This document shows, one piece after another, positions 8,435 to 17,479 of a stretch of DNA of 64,000 nucleotides. Origin of the DNA: Phycisphaerae bacterium (GTDB taxonomy: Bacteria > Planctomycetota > Phycisphaerae > UBA1845 > CAIVHJ01); NCBI GenBank assembly GCA_022072405.1, contig JAJVHX010000006.1, positions 97,336 through 161,335 of the forward strand, given 5' to 3'. The translations under genes and the position numbers were made by a program. The notes under the pieces are model-generated. The model ran no database searches. It was not told the DNA's origin and saw nothing but the letters and a program-made list of their open reading frames with translations. Each line of letters starts with the position of its first letter. Position 1 is the stretch's first letter.

Positions 8435-9178
8435 TCATGCGCCCGGTTGACGATGCAGCATGTAACCCTTACCACGGACCGTATGGACCAGGCGGCCGTT
8501 GCTGCCCTGTTCCAGTTTATTACGCAGATAATTCACATAGACATCGACCACGTTGCTTTCGTAGTTGGCGGGTTTATCCCACACTTCTTCGAGAATCTGA
8601 TCGCGGGTGAGAATCTGTTCAGCATGCTGGACCAGGAACGTGAGCAGGCTGAATTCCCGCCGGGAGAGGTCGATGCGCTGATTGTTGCGATAAACGGTTC
8701 GGCTGGCCAAATCGAGGGCCAGATCGCTGTAACGCAGAATATTGCTGGGCTGGCTGGTGCCGCTCCGCCGCAGCAAGGCCCGCAACCGGGCAGCCATTTC
8801 CGGCGAGGAGAAGGGCTTGGCGACGAATTCATCGGCACCGCTGTCCAGACCACGAACCCGATCTTCCAGACTGTCCGTCGCACTGACCACCATGATCGGC
8901 AGCGACTGGTCGCGATGACGCAGTCGCATGCAGGTGGATTGATGGCGTTCATCAAAGCGCGGCAGATCAAAAATCACCATATCGAAACGAGGCTGGGCGA
9001 CGCTTTCTGATACCAGGTCATCCGTCCGCACCAGGCGGACATCAAACCCCTGTTCTACCAGCAGGGTGAAAAGATGGGCATTGGGTGAGCCTTCAGCAAT
9101 GACGGCTGCCTGACGACGCAATTGTAATGCCTGATCAGCGAGTGTTTTCTTGCTTTGCAGGGGTGATACTGTGACCAT
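8435..9178 (-). CDS. OmpR/PhoB-family response regulator
   Basis: A 247-residue DNA-binding response regulator. Residues 20-140 form a receiver domain with the phospho-acceptor Asp (MVIFDLPRF, D71), Ser/Thr (VVSATD) and Lys (FVAKPFS). The N-terminal acidic pair that normally binds Mg is not present (AVIAEGSPNAH), so phosphorylation may be weak or absent. Residues 150-247 are a winged-helix OmpR-type output domain (SRREFSLLTFL, VDVYVNYLRNKLE, TVRGKGYML). No histidine kinase is adjacent, so it is an orphan regulator. The start is supported by GGAGG ten bases before ATG. It has its own terminator and a long AT-rich leader. Confidence 0.9.
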   Translation of the reverse strand: MVTVSPLQSKKTLADQALQLRRQAAVIAEGSPNAHLFTLLVEQGFDVRLVRTDDLVSESVAQPRFDMVIFDLPRFDERHQSTCMRLRHRDQSLPIMVVSATDSLEDRVRGLDSGADEFVAKPFSSPEMAARLRALLRRSGTSQPSNILRYSDLALDLASRTVYRNNQRIDLSRREFSLLTFLVQHAEQILTRDQILEEVWDKPANYESNVVDVYVNYLRNKLEQGSNGRLVHTVRGKGYMLHRQPGA

Positions 9179-9536
9179 TGCCTTCCATCCTCCTCTGGTG
9201 ATTTGCGTTTACGTTCACTTCGAGTGCAGATTCTTGAAACGGCCCATATAGTTACGCGATATCTGCTATCTGTAAGCCTAAATTCGTTACTACGATTCGC
9301 TGACTTATCGAAAGCCGTGTCGCTGAAATCCAGATTAGTCAACTCTCATGCCAGATTAAAATAAAAGAGCACTAAAATATAACGCACAGGTGAATTAAAT
9401 TTATATAATGCTATGTTTATAAATAGGTTATAATGAATTACTTATTATTAAATCAGATTGGAGATTAGTAATCTAGATTAGAAACGGACTGGCTCAAAAT
9501 GGCCAATTGGCCAGCAACGGCCACTGATAATGATCA
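9179..9536. other. AT-rich intergenic region upstream of the OmpR-type regulator
   Basis: 358 bases between two minus-strand regulators, much more AT-rich than its surroundings (especially 9345-9480). It must hold the promoter of the OmpR-type gene, but no convincing -35/-10 pair was found. It contains the 12-base palindrome GGCCAATTGGCC (about 9501-9512) and a dyad around ATGATCAT that overlaps the stop of the NtrC-type gene; either could be a protein-binding site. No gene is seen. Confidence 0.4.
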
Positions 9537-10928
9537 TTATTGGTCATTATCGACATGTTCTAATCTGCGGCGGAGGGCACCCCGACTCAGTCCCAGCATT
9601 TTGGCTGCTTCGGATACGTTACCTTGAGTCAGTGTGAGTGCTTGTTGGATTACCTGTTGTTCCAGTTTATCGAGGGTGAAGCCAGGCTCACTGACGTTGC
9701 AGACAATGGCGTCTTTGGGCAGGGCTAATTCCATGGGGAGCGCCCCGGTGGACAAACCGAGATGATGGGGCTGGATCAAAACGCTGTCATTGAGCAGGGT
9801 GACATTTTCCATAACATGAGAGAGTTCCCGGATATTTCCAGGCCAGGAGTAGGTCCGCATCCGGGCCAAAGCTGCCGGACTCAAGTCGGGTATTTTCTTG
9901 CGATATTTGCGAGCAAACTTGGCAATGAAATGGCGGGCGAGCAAATCCAGATCATCCAGTCGGTCGCGTAGTGCCGGTAAGGCCATGGTAAAAACGTTGA
10001 GGCGATAAAACAAATCTTCCCGGAACTGGCCTTCACGGATGCGGCGGGTCAGGTCGGCATTGGTGGCGGCGATGATACGGGCCCGCATGGTGCGGCTACG
10101 CGTTCCACCGATCCGACGGAAGGAACGGGTTTCGAGGGCGGAGAGCAGCTTGGCTTGCAGCTCCACCGCCAGTTCACCGATTTCATCGAGAAATACCGTA
10201 CCCTCGCCGGCGATTTCCAGCAATCCTTTTTTGGTGGCGCGGGCATCGGTAAATGCCCCTTTTTCGTAACCAAACAGTTCACTCTCGATCAGATCGCGCG
10301 GGAAAGCAGCGCAGTTCAGTTGCACAAAGGAGAATTTTGCTGCTGGGCTGTTCTGATGGATATAACGGGCCATCATATCTTTACCGGTTCCGGTTTCACC
10401 CAGCAGCAGGATGGTCGGCAGGTCGGCAGCGCGTTGCACATCGGGAGCCGCTACCCGCCGCGCCATCTCCACCAGTTTCAGAAAGCTATCCTGCTGACCG
10501 ATCAGTTCGACAGTCGCCGATTCGAGTGGCTGAGTGCGTTCCAGCAACTCCAGCCGGCCTTTGATCTGCACGTTTTCCAGATTGCGCTGGATGACCAGGT
10601 TCAACTGCTCCAGGTCCACCGGTTTTTCGACATAATCCACGGCTCCTTCGCGCATGGCAGCCACTGCATTGGATATGGAAGCGAAAGCGGTCATGACAAT
10701 GATGGGGAATTCATGCCCGTCGCGTTTAATCCGGCGGATGATCTCCAGGCCATCCATATCCGGCAGCCGGATGTCCAGCAGTACCAGCTCCGGGGTCATC
10801 TCTTCCACATGGTGCAGAAACTGTTCACCGGTTTCAAAGCCGTGACACTGGTGGCCGACCCGCCGCAGCTCCAGTTGCAACGAATGGAGCAGGGAACGTT
10901 CGTCATCCACAATGACAACTTTAGCCAT
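9537..10928 (-). CDS. NtrC-family sigma54-dependent response regulator
   Basis: A 463-residue activator. The receiver domain (residues 1-115) has the acidic pair in VIVDDE, phospho-Asp in LVLLDIRL (D52), and Lys in YVEKPVD. The AAA+ domain has Walker A GETGTGKD and Walker B VFLDEIGE. The sigma54-contact loop reads GAFTDA instead of the canonical GAFTGA. The C-terminus is a Fis-type helix-turn-helix (GNVSEAAKMLGLSRGALRRRL). I take ATG at 10928 (MAKVVIVDD), which has GAGG five bases upstream. An ATG at 10943 overlaps the kinase stop as TAATG but lacks a ribosome site. Co-transcribed with the histidine kinase directly upstream, so the two form a cognate pair. Confidence 0.92.
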   Translation of the reverse strand: MAKVVIVDDERSLLHSLQLELRRVGHQCHGFETGEQFLHHVEEMTPELVLLDIRLPDMDGLEIIRRIKRDGHEFPIIVMTAFASISNAVAAMREGAVDYVEKPVDLEQLNLVIQRNLENVQIKGRLELLERTQPLESATVELIGQQDSFLKLVEMARRVAAPDVQRAADLPTILLLGETGTGKDMMARYIHQNSPAAKFSFVQLNCAAFPRDLIESELFGYEKGAFTDARATKKGLLEIAGEGTVFLDEIGELAVELQAKLLSALETRSFRRIGGTRSRTMRARIIAATNADLTRRIREGQFREDLFYRLNVFTMALPALRDRLDDLDLLARHFIAKFARKYRKKIPDLSPAALARMRTYSWPGNIRELSHVMENVTLLNDSVLIQPHHLGLSTGALPMELALPKDAIVCNVSEPGFTLDKLEQQVIQQALTLTQGNVSEAAKMLGLSRGALRRRLEHVDNDQ

Positions 10929-10942
10929 ACCAACCTCGGTCA

Positions 10943-12400
10943 TTATTTTTTCGGCAATGCCGGCAACTCTACTTCGAAACAGGCCCCCCGCGCGGATCCG
11001 TCAGCAGTCGGCTGAACGAGTCGCAGGTGGCCGTTATGGGCTTCAATAATTTTGCGGGCCATCGACAGGCCGATACCCGTTCCGCCCGGCTTGGTGCTGA
11101 AATAGTTCTGAAAAATCTGATCGGCCAGTGCGGGTGGTACACCCGGCCCTTCATCCCGAATGGTCAGCAGGTAGCCGCCTTCGGTCGATGCCGAGGGACG
11201 CCCCGTCATCGTGACCTGCGTACCGGCGGGTGTGGCTTCGATGGCGTTGTCCACCAGGGAGACAATCGCCTGCGTAAAATGCTGTCGATCCACTTCCAGC
11301 ATGCGGCCGGCCTGATCCGGCTGATAGACCAGGCGGATGTTTTTACGGCGTAACGATGGTTGAAAAACCTGTTCCAGATCACGGACCAGCAGGTCCAGGG
11401 CCACTGCTTCTCGCCGCAGGGTAATCGGTCGATTCAAATGAAGCAATTCCCGCAGCCAGTGTTCCAGCGAATCCACGGTGGAAATGATGCGCTGCTGCTG
11501 TTCGTGCTGTTCGCTGTCGGCCGTGAAAAGTTGCTGGGTGGTTTGCGCGGTGGCCCGGATTCCCGCCAGTGGATTGCGGATGTTATGGGCGACGACGGAG
11601 GCCATTTCACCCACGGCGGCCATTCGTTCGTGGCGGGTTAATTCATCCTGGGCCCGTTGTAAGGACTCCGCCATGCGGTTGACCTGTACACCCAGATCAC
11701 CCAGTTCATCCTGACGTGGCAAAGTCAGTCGATAATCCAGATTGCCCAGCGCGATCTGCTGAGTGGCGGTGCGGATTTCCTCGATCGGCTGAACCATCCA
11801 TTTGCGAAAGAGGGTTAATACACCGGTCAGAACAATTAATTCGACGATGGCCATGCCCACGAGGTACAGCGTCGCGGTGTCATACATATTCAGCATATCC
11901 GGGGTATTGATCTGCAGACTGTTGCTGCTGAGGGTCTGCTCCCGATTTAACAATTCCTGGCGCTGTTGCTGGAGCTGATTCAGCCAGGGTTGTACCTCCG
12001 CCGGCATCAGTGTGCCGGAGGCCAGAATATTTAACAAGGTTAGTTGTTCTTCCTTGATATGTGTAACGATTTTACTGAGATTGGGTATTTCTGTTTCTTT
12101 GCCTTTTAACAAGTTGTTTACTTCGACAATCTCCACGCGAATCGCCGCGGAGAGTTCCGACCAGCGCTGCTGCCACTCGGATTCAGGTCGATGGCCTGGG
12201 TATCTGGGGAGTTCAGCGATCTGGTCATCGAGATGGTTGATGAGCAGGTCCAGAATATTGGCGATGTTGTAGTTCAGGCGGAAGGAATCGATGGCTTGTT
12301 CCATGAGCAGCTTATTGATCATGAGGGCCGCAGAGAAGTTGACCCCCACCGCAACGGTAAAGAGAAACAGGACCAATAAAAACTTAACCCGCAGGCTCAC
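10943..12400 (-). CDS. NtrB-type sensor histidine kinase
   Basis: A 485-residue membrane histidine kinase, partner of the NtrC-type regulator whose gene it overlaps or abuts. The first membrane helix is at residues 5-28 and the second at about 178-198; between them lies a helical periplasmic sensor of about 150 residues with no recognisable ligand domain. HAMP linker about 200-252. The phospho-acceptor box is VVAHNIRNPLAG with His272. The ATP-binding domain shows the N box (LVDNAIEA), G1 (DEGPGVP) and G2 (GGTGIGLSMARKI). This architecture resembles AtoS/ZraS-like kinases. The signal sensed cannot be deduced. Confidence 0.92.
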   Translation of the reverse strand: MSLRVKFLLVLFLFTVAVGVNFSAALMINKLLMEQAIDSFRLNYNIANILDLLINHLDDQIAELPRYPGHRPESEWQQRWSELSAAIRVEIVEVNNLLKGKETEIPNLSKIVTHIKEEQLTLLNILASGTLMPAEVQPWLNQLQQQRQELLNREQTLSSNSLQINTPDMLNMYDTATLYLVGMAIVELIVLTGVLTLFRKWMVQPIEEIRTATQQIALGNLDYRLTLPRQDELGDLGVQVNRMAESLQRAQDELTRHERMAAVGEMASVVAHNIRNPLAGIRATAQTTQQLFTADSEQHEQQQRIISTVDSLEHWLRELLHLNRPITLRREAVALDLLVRDLEQVFQPSLRRKNIRLVYQPDQAGRMLEVDRQHFTQAIVSLVDNAIEATPAGTQVTMTGRPSASTEGGYLLTIRDEGPGVPPALADQIFQNYFSTKPGGTGIGLSMARKIIEAHNGHLRLVQPTADGSARGACFEVELPALPKK

Positions 12401-12730
12401 CGTTATACCCTGATCAGAGACAGGCTTCTCGTGCCAGTATTTGACGTAAGAATTATCAGACGCGGTACATCCCGGTTGTCCGGGTAGATATTTAGTTATT
12501 TGCCAGATTGTTACAGCGAATAATCAACGATACAACCACCAGCTGCTCCGAATAATGGCCATGACCGAGCGTGGCGCCGCGGGCGAGTACATTTGATCGA
12601 TTCTAATCTGTGCCAACCCAATTACTTAGTGAACTCTGCAGTTGTCATATTCACATGAGCGAACTAAAATAGTAGTAGATAATCGATTCATGGTAACAAT
12701 TCCATTTATCAACAACTTGGGGACTATGGA
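12401..12730. other. Divergent promoter region
   Basis: 330 AT-rich bases between the minus-strand kinase and the plus-strand dockerin-like protein. It must contain both promoters. I found no consensus sigma70 pair and no good -24/-12 sigma54 element, although the adjacent NtrC-type regulator might act nearby. No gene or repeat is seen. Confidence 0.4.
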
Positions 12731-15001
12731 ATGTGTGATTTTCTGCGATGCAGACCGGCATGCGCTCTGATGGCGTTGATATTGTTAGTCGTTTGGAATG
12801 GTTACGCCTTGGCGGATGATCCCCAGACCACTTCTTGTGATGTCAGTAACAACGATCGGATGATTCAACAATGGGAGAGTGGGTTTCAGGAGTTTACCTT
12901 TTATCAGGCGCATTCCCATGGTCAGAGTTGTCTACCGACGCCTGTTCCTCATAGTGATCTGGAGCCTGGTTCATTCGGTACCGATGCGGCTTCGCTGATT
13001 TCGGGACCCTGGGGTTGTGCCGGACCGATTCGTATTCATCCTGCCGGTGTGCCGACGATAGTGTTCTGGCGTCAGCCCAGTTGGGATAGTCCGCAAGCGA
13101 CAGATAGTCTGATCTGGGCGGTATATGTCGGCTGGAAGGATCGGTTTCACGAAACCCCAACGACCGCCGATGATACTTTCTGGCGTTGGTACACCATACC
13201 CAATGCGACGGGCGTCCCCATGCAGGATCGCCTGAAGCAGCCGCGCATCGCGTATAAGCTGGACAGCAACGGTCGGCCGATCATTGCCGTGGGTATGGAT
13301 AACGGTGGGGTTCGCTATGTGAATTCACCCGACGGTCCGGTTTACTTCGGCAGCATCGATCTTCTGCAAACCATTAACGGACCCAACGGGCAATTGAGCT
13401 GGTCCCGTGAATCAGTTCCTTTCAGCTCGGCGTATGGTTCAGTCAACAATCGTCTGGATTACCCTTCGTTACAACTGACTCCGAACGGCTTGATCGTTAC
13501 GGCGTTGGGCTATCCGGCGGGTCTGGACAATCCGGATGCCGGCAAGCCGGTGATCGAACCGATGATGGCTCGGAAAAAGCTGTCCGGTTCGTGGGTCGCT
13601 CAACGGGTGTTGCAGAATATCTGCCCTCCGGTTTCCTGTTGTCCGGTATACACAATCCGACCCGTCAATCCATTTATCATCAACCCCATTAATCACTTTA
13701 TCAAGGATCCGCCCTGGACGAGCATCGCCCCTCCACCGATCGGGTATTTACCGGCAAGTAATACCGAAGAGTGGTCTGAATCAGATTGGGCGGGTGATGA
13801 ACTGGCCAACGAACGCCCCGTCTGGTCGAACTCAGCCACAGGGGCTGGTGATTGCTCGGCGGAAGGGTTGGAAGAGGGTGAACGAACAGCGCAGGTATTA
13901 CCACCCCTGCCTCTGGGGGGGATTATTCCCGCGACCGATCCGGTGATGATAGCGGCTTGTAGTCCATGCGGTCAGCCGGCCTGTCCATTTTCGGCTAATC
14001 CCTACCTGCGCTATCAGACCGGCTATCCCGCGGTGGCCCAGGTGGATAATAATACGACGCGGATGACCTTTACTTTTGGTGAACGACCCACGTCCGGCGG
14101 GAACTACAAGAATTTCGTCTATACGGTGGACTATAACAGCAGCGCTGCAAACTTTAATTCCAGCGGGCAGTTGCCGGTACTCAACAAGATTCTGGTGGAT
14201 AGCAATGTTACCCCGGACGCCAATAATGACTATGTATTAGCGACGCTGGATCCGACCGGGCAGTATTTATTCACGATGAAGGAGAAAAACGATCCCCTGT
14301 ATGAACCTCCTCTCGATGTCATTGTGGATACCACGCAGATTTATCGACGCAATGGTCTGAGCTGGACGCTGCTGGCTGCGAGCGAACATCAGTTGGATTG
14401 GTGGACCACGGGTAATGATTATGATCGGAATTCCTATACGCGCTGGTGGCTGCCCGATATGATCCTGGCATTGCCCCAGACGCAATATGCTTATATCGCA
14501 CCCGTATCCAATTATTTCCTGGGTAACCTGATCGATATGACGGACGGGGCTACGACCAGCTATTTCAATTCCGGTGCCGAACCTGATTGTGACGGTTATT
14601 TTTTATACGGCAAACTGTGTGGCCGCCCGGTGGCTCAGGGTCTGGAAGGTGATTTTACAGACTGGACATTTGAAACCTCTATGGCGGTGGGCGCGTTTCC
14701 TTCCCTCGGTTTGCAGGATAATGGGCTGGTCGCCTTTCACTCCGGTGACGGACGGGTAGTGCTGCGGACGGAATTCAACGGTTTACCCTATACGGAATTT
14801 GGCGACGCCGATTTTGATTGCGATTATGATCAGATCGATCTGAATGCCTTTAATGCCGCCTTCAGCGGTTCCGGGGTGCCGACGCGAAATCCCCTGTTTG
14901 ATTATGATATTGACGGCGATGTCGATTCGGCTGATGCGGCGCATCTGCCCACTCAGTTCGGATCTCATAGTTACTGCTACACGCCGCCCAGTGATACTTA
15001 A
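12731..15001 (+). CDS. Large secreted protein with dockerin-like calcium-binding C-terminus
   Basis: A 756-residue exported protein. Residues 8-28 form a hydrophobic signal (ALMALILLVVWNGYALADD), with cleavage likely after ALA. The middle is rich in Trp, Tyr, Asn and Pro, with several Cys clusters (about 300-320 and 410-425). The pattern suggests a beta-propeller-like or sugar-binding-like fold, which I cannot name. Residues 690-750 carry two dockerin/EF-hand-like loops, DADFDCDYDQIDLNAF and DYDIDGDVDSADAAHL, in the two-copy arrangement of type I dockerins, which bind calcium. Similar tails are common on planctomycete secreted proteins, where a cellulosomal cohesin partner is usually unknown. 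Monocistronic. Confidence 0.8.
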   Translation: MCDFLRCRPACALMALILLVVWNGYALADDPQTTSCDVSNNDRMIQQWESGFQEFTFYQAHSHGQSCLPTPVPHSDLEPGSFGTDAASLISGPWGCAGPIRIHPAGVPTIVFWRQPSWDSPQATDSLIWAVYVGWKDRFHETPTTADDTFWRWYTIPNATGVPMQDRLKQPRIAYKLDSNGRPIIAVGMDNGGVRYVNSPDGPVYFGSIDLLQTINGPNGQLSWSRESVPFSSAYGSVNNRLDYPSLQLTPNGLIVTALGYPAGLDNPDAGKPVIEPMMARKKLSGSWVAQRVLQNICPPVSCCPVYTIRPVNPFIINPINHFIKDPPWTSIAPPPIGYLPASNTEEWSESDWAGDELANERPVWSNSATGAGDCSAEGLEEGERTAQVLPPLPLGGIIPATDPVMIAACSPCGQPACPFSANPYLRYQTGYPAVAQVDNNTTRMTFTFGERPTSGGNYKNFVYTVDYNSSAANFNSSGQLPVLNKILVDSNVTPDANNDYVLATLDPTGQYLFTMKEKNDPLYEPPLDVIVDTTQIYRRNGLSWTLLAASEHQLDWWTTGNDYDRNSYTRWWLPDMILALPQTQYAYIAPVSNYFLGNLIDMTDGATTSYFNSGAEPDCDGYFLYGKLCGRPVAQGLEGDFTDWTFETSMAVGAFPSLGLQDNGLVAFHSGDGRVVLRTEFNGLPYTEFGDADFDCDYDQIDLNAFNAAFSGSGVPTRNPLFDYDIDGDVDSADAAHLPTQFGSHSYCYTPPSDT

Positions 15002-15085
15002 TTAATTCACCTCTGGATTATCAAGACGCTGTGGGTGTCACAGTAATTTATGCTCGGTGAGTTAATCGGCTTCGCAGAGTAAGCC

Positions 15086-15226
15086 ATTAAGTACTATTGC
15101 AAAACTCGATAAACTGATCTTCCGGCTTTCAGAGCCACGCCCGTGAAGAAGCGGTGGAGAAAGCAACCACTCCGATTCCCGCTCCCTGGGTCGCGGCCAG
15201 GTGATGAGTTGTACAATAGCTCCTAA
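15086..15226 (+). repeat. Dispersed repeat family A, copy 1
   Basis: About 140 bases aligning with 31461-31603 in the same orientation. Both start ATTAAG and share TTTCAGAGCC, CGCCCG, GATTCCCGCTCCCTG and TAGCTCCT, at an overall identity I estimate by eye at about 75 percent. The opposite strand is open in both copies (RERESE...SPPLL.GRGSE), but the frame is created by the repeat and has no start signal, so I treat it as non-coding. It fills most of the 312-base gap between the dockerin-like gene and the pilin-like gene. Confidence 0.8.
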
Positions 15227-15313
15227 AGGTTCGTCGACAATCAGCAATCAATTCCATGGTTTAATGGTAAGCAGGAAGATTGATTTTGTATTAAGCCTGG
15301 TTCGGGCGAAGAC

Positions 15314-16279
15314 TCAACCGCCATGCGGTTGGGTACTGAGTTGATCTTCGGGGATGAAATCCTGCCAGCTGATCGATGGATTTGTGAGCAATCCGATTTC
15401 GTCGTATGACTCCACACAACCGTCGAGCAGAGCAATATTGTTTTTACGATTGGGATGGCGATTGGCTGGGAACCACTGGCGTCCCCAATAGTATTGATCT
15501 CCACGATTCGTGTAGCCGGGAGGAGTCGAATATAAATTCCCCGGCTTCAACACGCCCGGTTCATCGGCCGGGGCAATCAGATGCGGAGTAACCGTCCCGG
15601 CTACGTAAAATTTGGCGGGATCAACATCTACATCCATCAGCAGGGGAAGCCGGGTCGCGTTGGACCAGTTGCCAATTTCATCGGAAAGTTTGACATATTT
15701 TGTTTCCCAGGCGCCCGCGTCGTTCAGCCGAGGAACCCGATCCAGCGTGCCGTTCCAGCCATAGCTCAGGTTTTTTAAGGGATACACATACAGATCGTTG
15801 TCCGGGGTGAGGATATTTCCTGTGGTTACCGGGCCACCCGGTTTGACCAGAAGAGGCTTTTTCCAATTTTCAGGACAGACCAGCCGTGATCTGGTATTCA
15901 AAATCCTTGGTACGGTTGAGCTGGGTGGATTTTGTGGATCGCCGGGATCCCACGGATTCACAATTCCGGGAATATAGACACCCGCCTGATATTGTCGATC
16001 AATAAAACTGGAGAGTCCGAAAGTTGATAGAAGCTCATACTCCTGATTCCAGCGGCGTAATTTTTCAATATCTCCATCCTGCATGACCAGATAATTAAAA
16101 TCCTGAACCTGCCCGCGCAGGCTGGCGACACAGACCATTGATTTGGCAGCGGCACGGGCAGCAATTAGCGCTGGAAGGAGAATCGCCAGCAGCGTCATGA
16201 TGATGCCGATGACCAGCAGCAGTTCCACAATCGTGAAACCCCGCGAGCACCAATGACTTTTCGATCGGTGCAATCTCAT
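15314..16279 (-). CDS. Prepilin-type secreted protein (HX9DG-like)
   Basis: A 321-residue type II secretion/type IV pilus-like pseudopilin. The prepilin peptidase motif is RGFTIVELLLVIGI, with Glu at +5 of the mature protein followed by the usual hydrophobic helix. Near the C-terminus HPNRKNNIALLDG matches the planctomycete 'H-X9/10-DG' pilin-like signature. The middle is a long globular domain rich in Pro, Asn and Trp. ATG at 16279 is chosen because AGGAAG precedes it and it places only about 14 residues before the cleavage Gly; the longer frame to 16315 is not needed. Such proteins occur in large families in planctomycetes, with unknown substrates. Confidence 0.88.
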   Translation of the reverse strand: MRLHRSKSHWCSRGFTIVELLLVIGIIMTLLAILLPALIAARAAAKSMVCVASLRGQVQDFNYLVMQDGDIEKLRRWNQEYELLSTFGLSSFIDRQYQAGVYIPGIVNPWDPGDPQNPPSSTVPRILNTRSRLVCPENWKKPLLVKPGGPVTTGNILTPDNDLYVYPLKNLSYGWNGTLDRVPRLNDAGAWETKYVKLSDEIGNWSNATRLPLLMDVDVDPAKFYVAGTVTPHLIAPADEPGVLKPGNLYSTPPGYTNRGDQYYWGRQWFPANRHPNRKNNIALLDGCVESYDEIGLLTNPSISWQDFIPEDQLSTQPHGG

Positions 16280-16642
16280 GGCTTCCTGCGTAGTGAATGG
16301 CCACCTGACAACCACTGGAATGCACGACCGCCTGGTTGCCTACTAGCCTGAACTGACCTAACAACTATGCAATGTGAAAACGAACTCCTCAATCGTTAGA
16401 CAATTTTATACCTCAATTTTCCAGATTGCAACCCCTCTAATTTCCTAACTCCATAGTGGCGAATGTTCTAAGTGGTTAATAGATATTATGCTCTAATCGC
16501 GATGTTGTATGCGAAATTAATAATAAAAACAACAGTATAGACAAGATGGGATAAATAGGAAGATATTTGCATAGAGTTCACGTGATATGTGCCAGGTAGA
16601 ATAGGGGTGGAGATTTCGAGGGGTGAGGGTATAACTCCCTGC
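16280..16642. other. AT-rich divergent promoter region
   Basis: 363 bases between the minus-strand pilin-like gene and proC. Several AT-rich stretches could serve as -10 elements for either side, but no clear pair stands out. A purine-rich tract (GAGGGGTGAGGG) lies just before proC. No gene or repeat is seen. Confidence 0.4.
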
Positions 16643-17461
16643 ATGAATACGCAATATGAAATCGCGGTTCTGGGGAGTGGGAACGCCGCCGAAGGCATCC
16701 TGCATGGGTTGATGTTGCGCAGTGTGCTGTTGAATGATCGTATAATCTGTACCGATCCCCATCCCGATCGACGGGCACAATTCTCCAAGCGCTTTCAGGT
16801 AGCGGTTACGGATGATAACCGGGCGGCAGTACGTGATTCATTTATCGTTCTGCTGGCGGTGAAGCCCCAGCAGTATCGAGAAGTTTGTGCGGAGATCGCC
16901 AGCCTGATCCGGGAAGATCATCTGATCATTTCGATCATGGCCGGTGTTTCAACGATAACGCTGGAAAATTTCTTTACTCCTCTGCGTGTCCGTGTAGTTC
17001 GGGTAATGCCCAATCTGGCGTTGCATGTCGGCGAAGGGATGGCGGGGATTTATCCCGGCCGGTATGCCACCGAAGCCGATCTGCTGCGAACACAGCGTAT
17101 CTTCGAAGCGGGTGGTCGGACACTGGTTCTACATGACGAAGCCCTGATGGATGCGGTCACGGCGGTGTCAGGCTCGGGACCGGCCTATTTTTATCATTTT
17201 TGCGAAGCGATCATCATCGCGGGTGAGCAAGCCGGCCTTACCCATCGTGAAGCAACCCTGCTCGCTACCCAGACGGCGCTGGGTGCAGCCCGGATGATGA
17301 TGGAATCACCCCATACTCCGGACGAACTGGTGCGCAAGGTGATGTCGCCCGGCGGGACCACGCAGGCTGCCTTTGAATCGCTGAACACTAATCAGGTGAA
17401 AGAGCATATTATTGAGGGTGTATTAGCCGCCTTCCGTCGTTCCCGCGAACTGGGGCAATAG
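16643..17461 (+). CDS. proC: Pyrroline-5-carboxylate reductase
   Basis: A 272-residue enzyme catalysing the NAD(P)H-dependent last step of proline synthesis. The N-terminal Rossmann fold shows VLGSGNAAEGIL. The central region has VLLAVKPQQ, SIMAGVST and VVRVMPN. The C-terminal dimer domain has the family signature DAVTAVSGSGPAYFYHFCEA and MSPGGTTQAAFESL. ATG at 16643 starts just before the Rossmann motif; an upstream in-frame start at 16589 would add 18 residues with no family counterpart. A purine-rich GAGGG lies about 13 bases upstream, slightly far. The gene stands alone. Confidence 0.93.
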   Translation: MNTQYEIAVLGSGNAAEGILHGLMLRSVLLNDRIICTDPHPDRRAQFSKRFQVAVTDDNRAAVRDSFIVLLAVKPQQYREVCAEIASLIREDHLIISIMAGVSTITLENFFTPLRVRVVRVMPNLALHVGEGMAGIYPGRYATEADLLRTQRIFEAGGRTLVLHDEALMDAVTAVSGSGPAYFYHFCEAIIIAGEQAGLTHREATLLATQTALGAARMMMESPHTPDELVRKVMSPGGTTQAAFESLNTNQVKEHIIEGVLAAFRRSRELGQ

Positions 17462-17479
17462 CAGTACGCTGGCCAATTT

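Noticed and set aside
15062..15247. 61-codon minus-strand reading frame (RERESEWLLSPPLL type)
   Set aside because: It lies wholly within dispersed repeat family A, lacks a ribosome site, and the similar frame at 31455-31697 is explained by the repeat. I treat both as repeat-derived, not genes.
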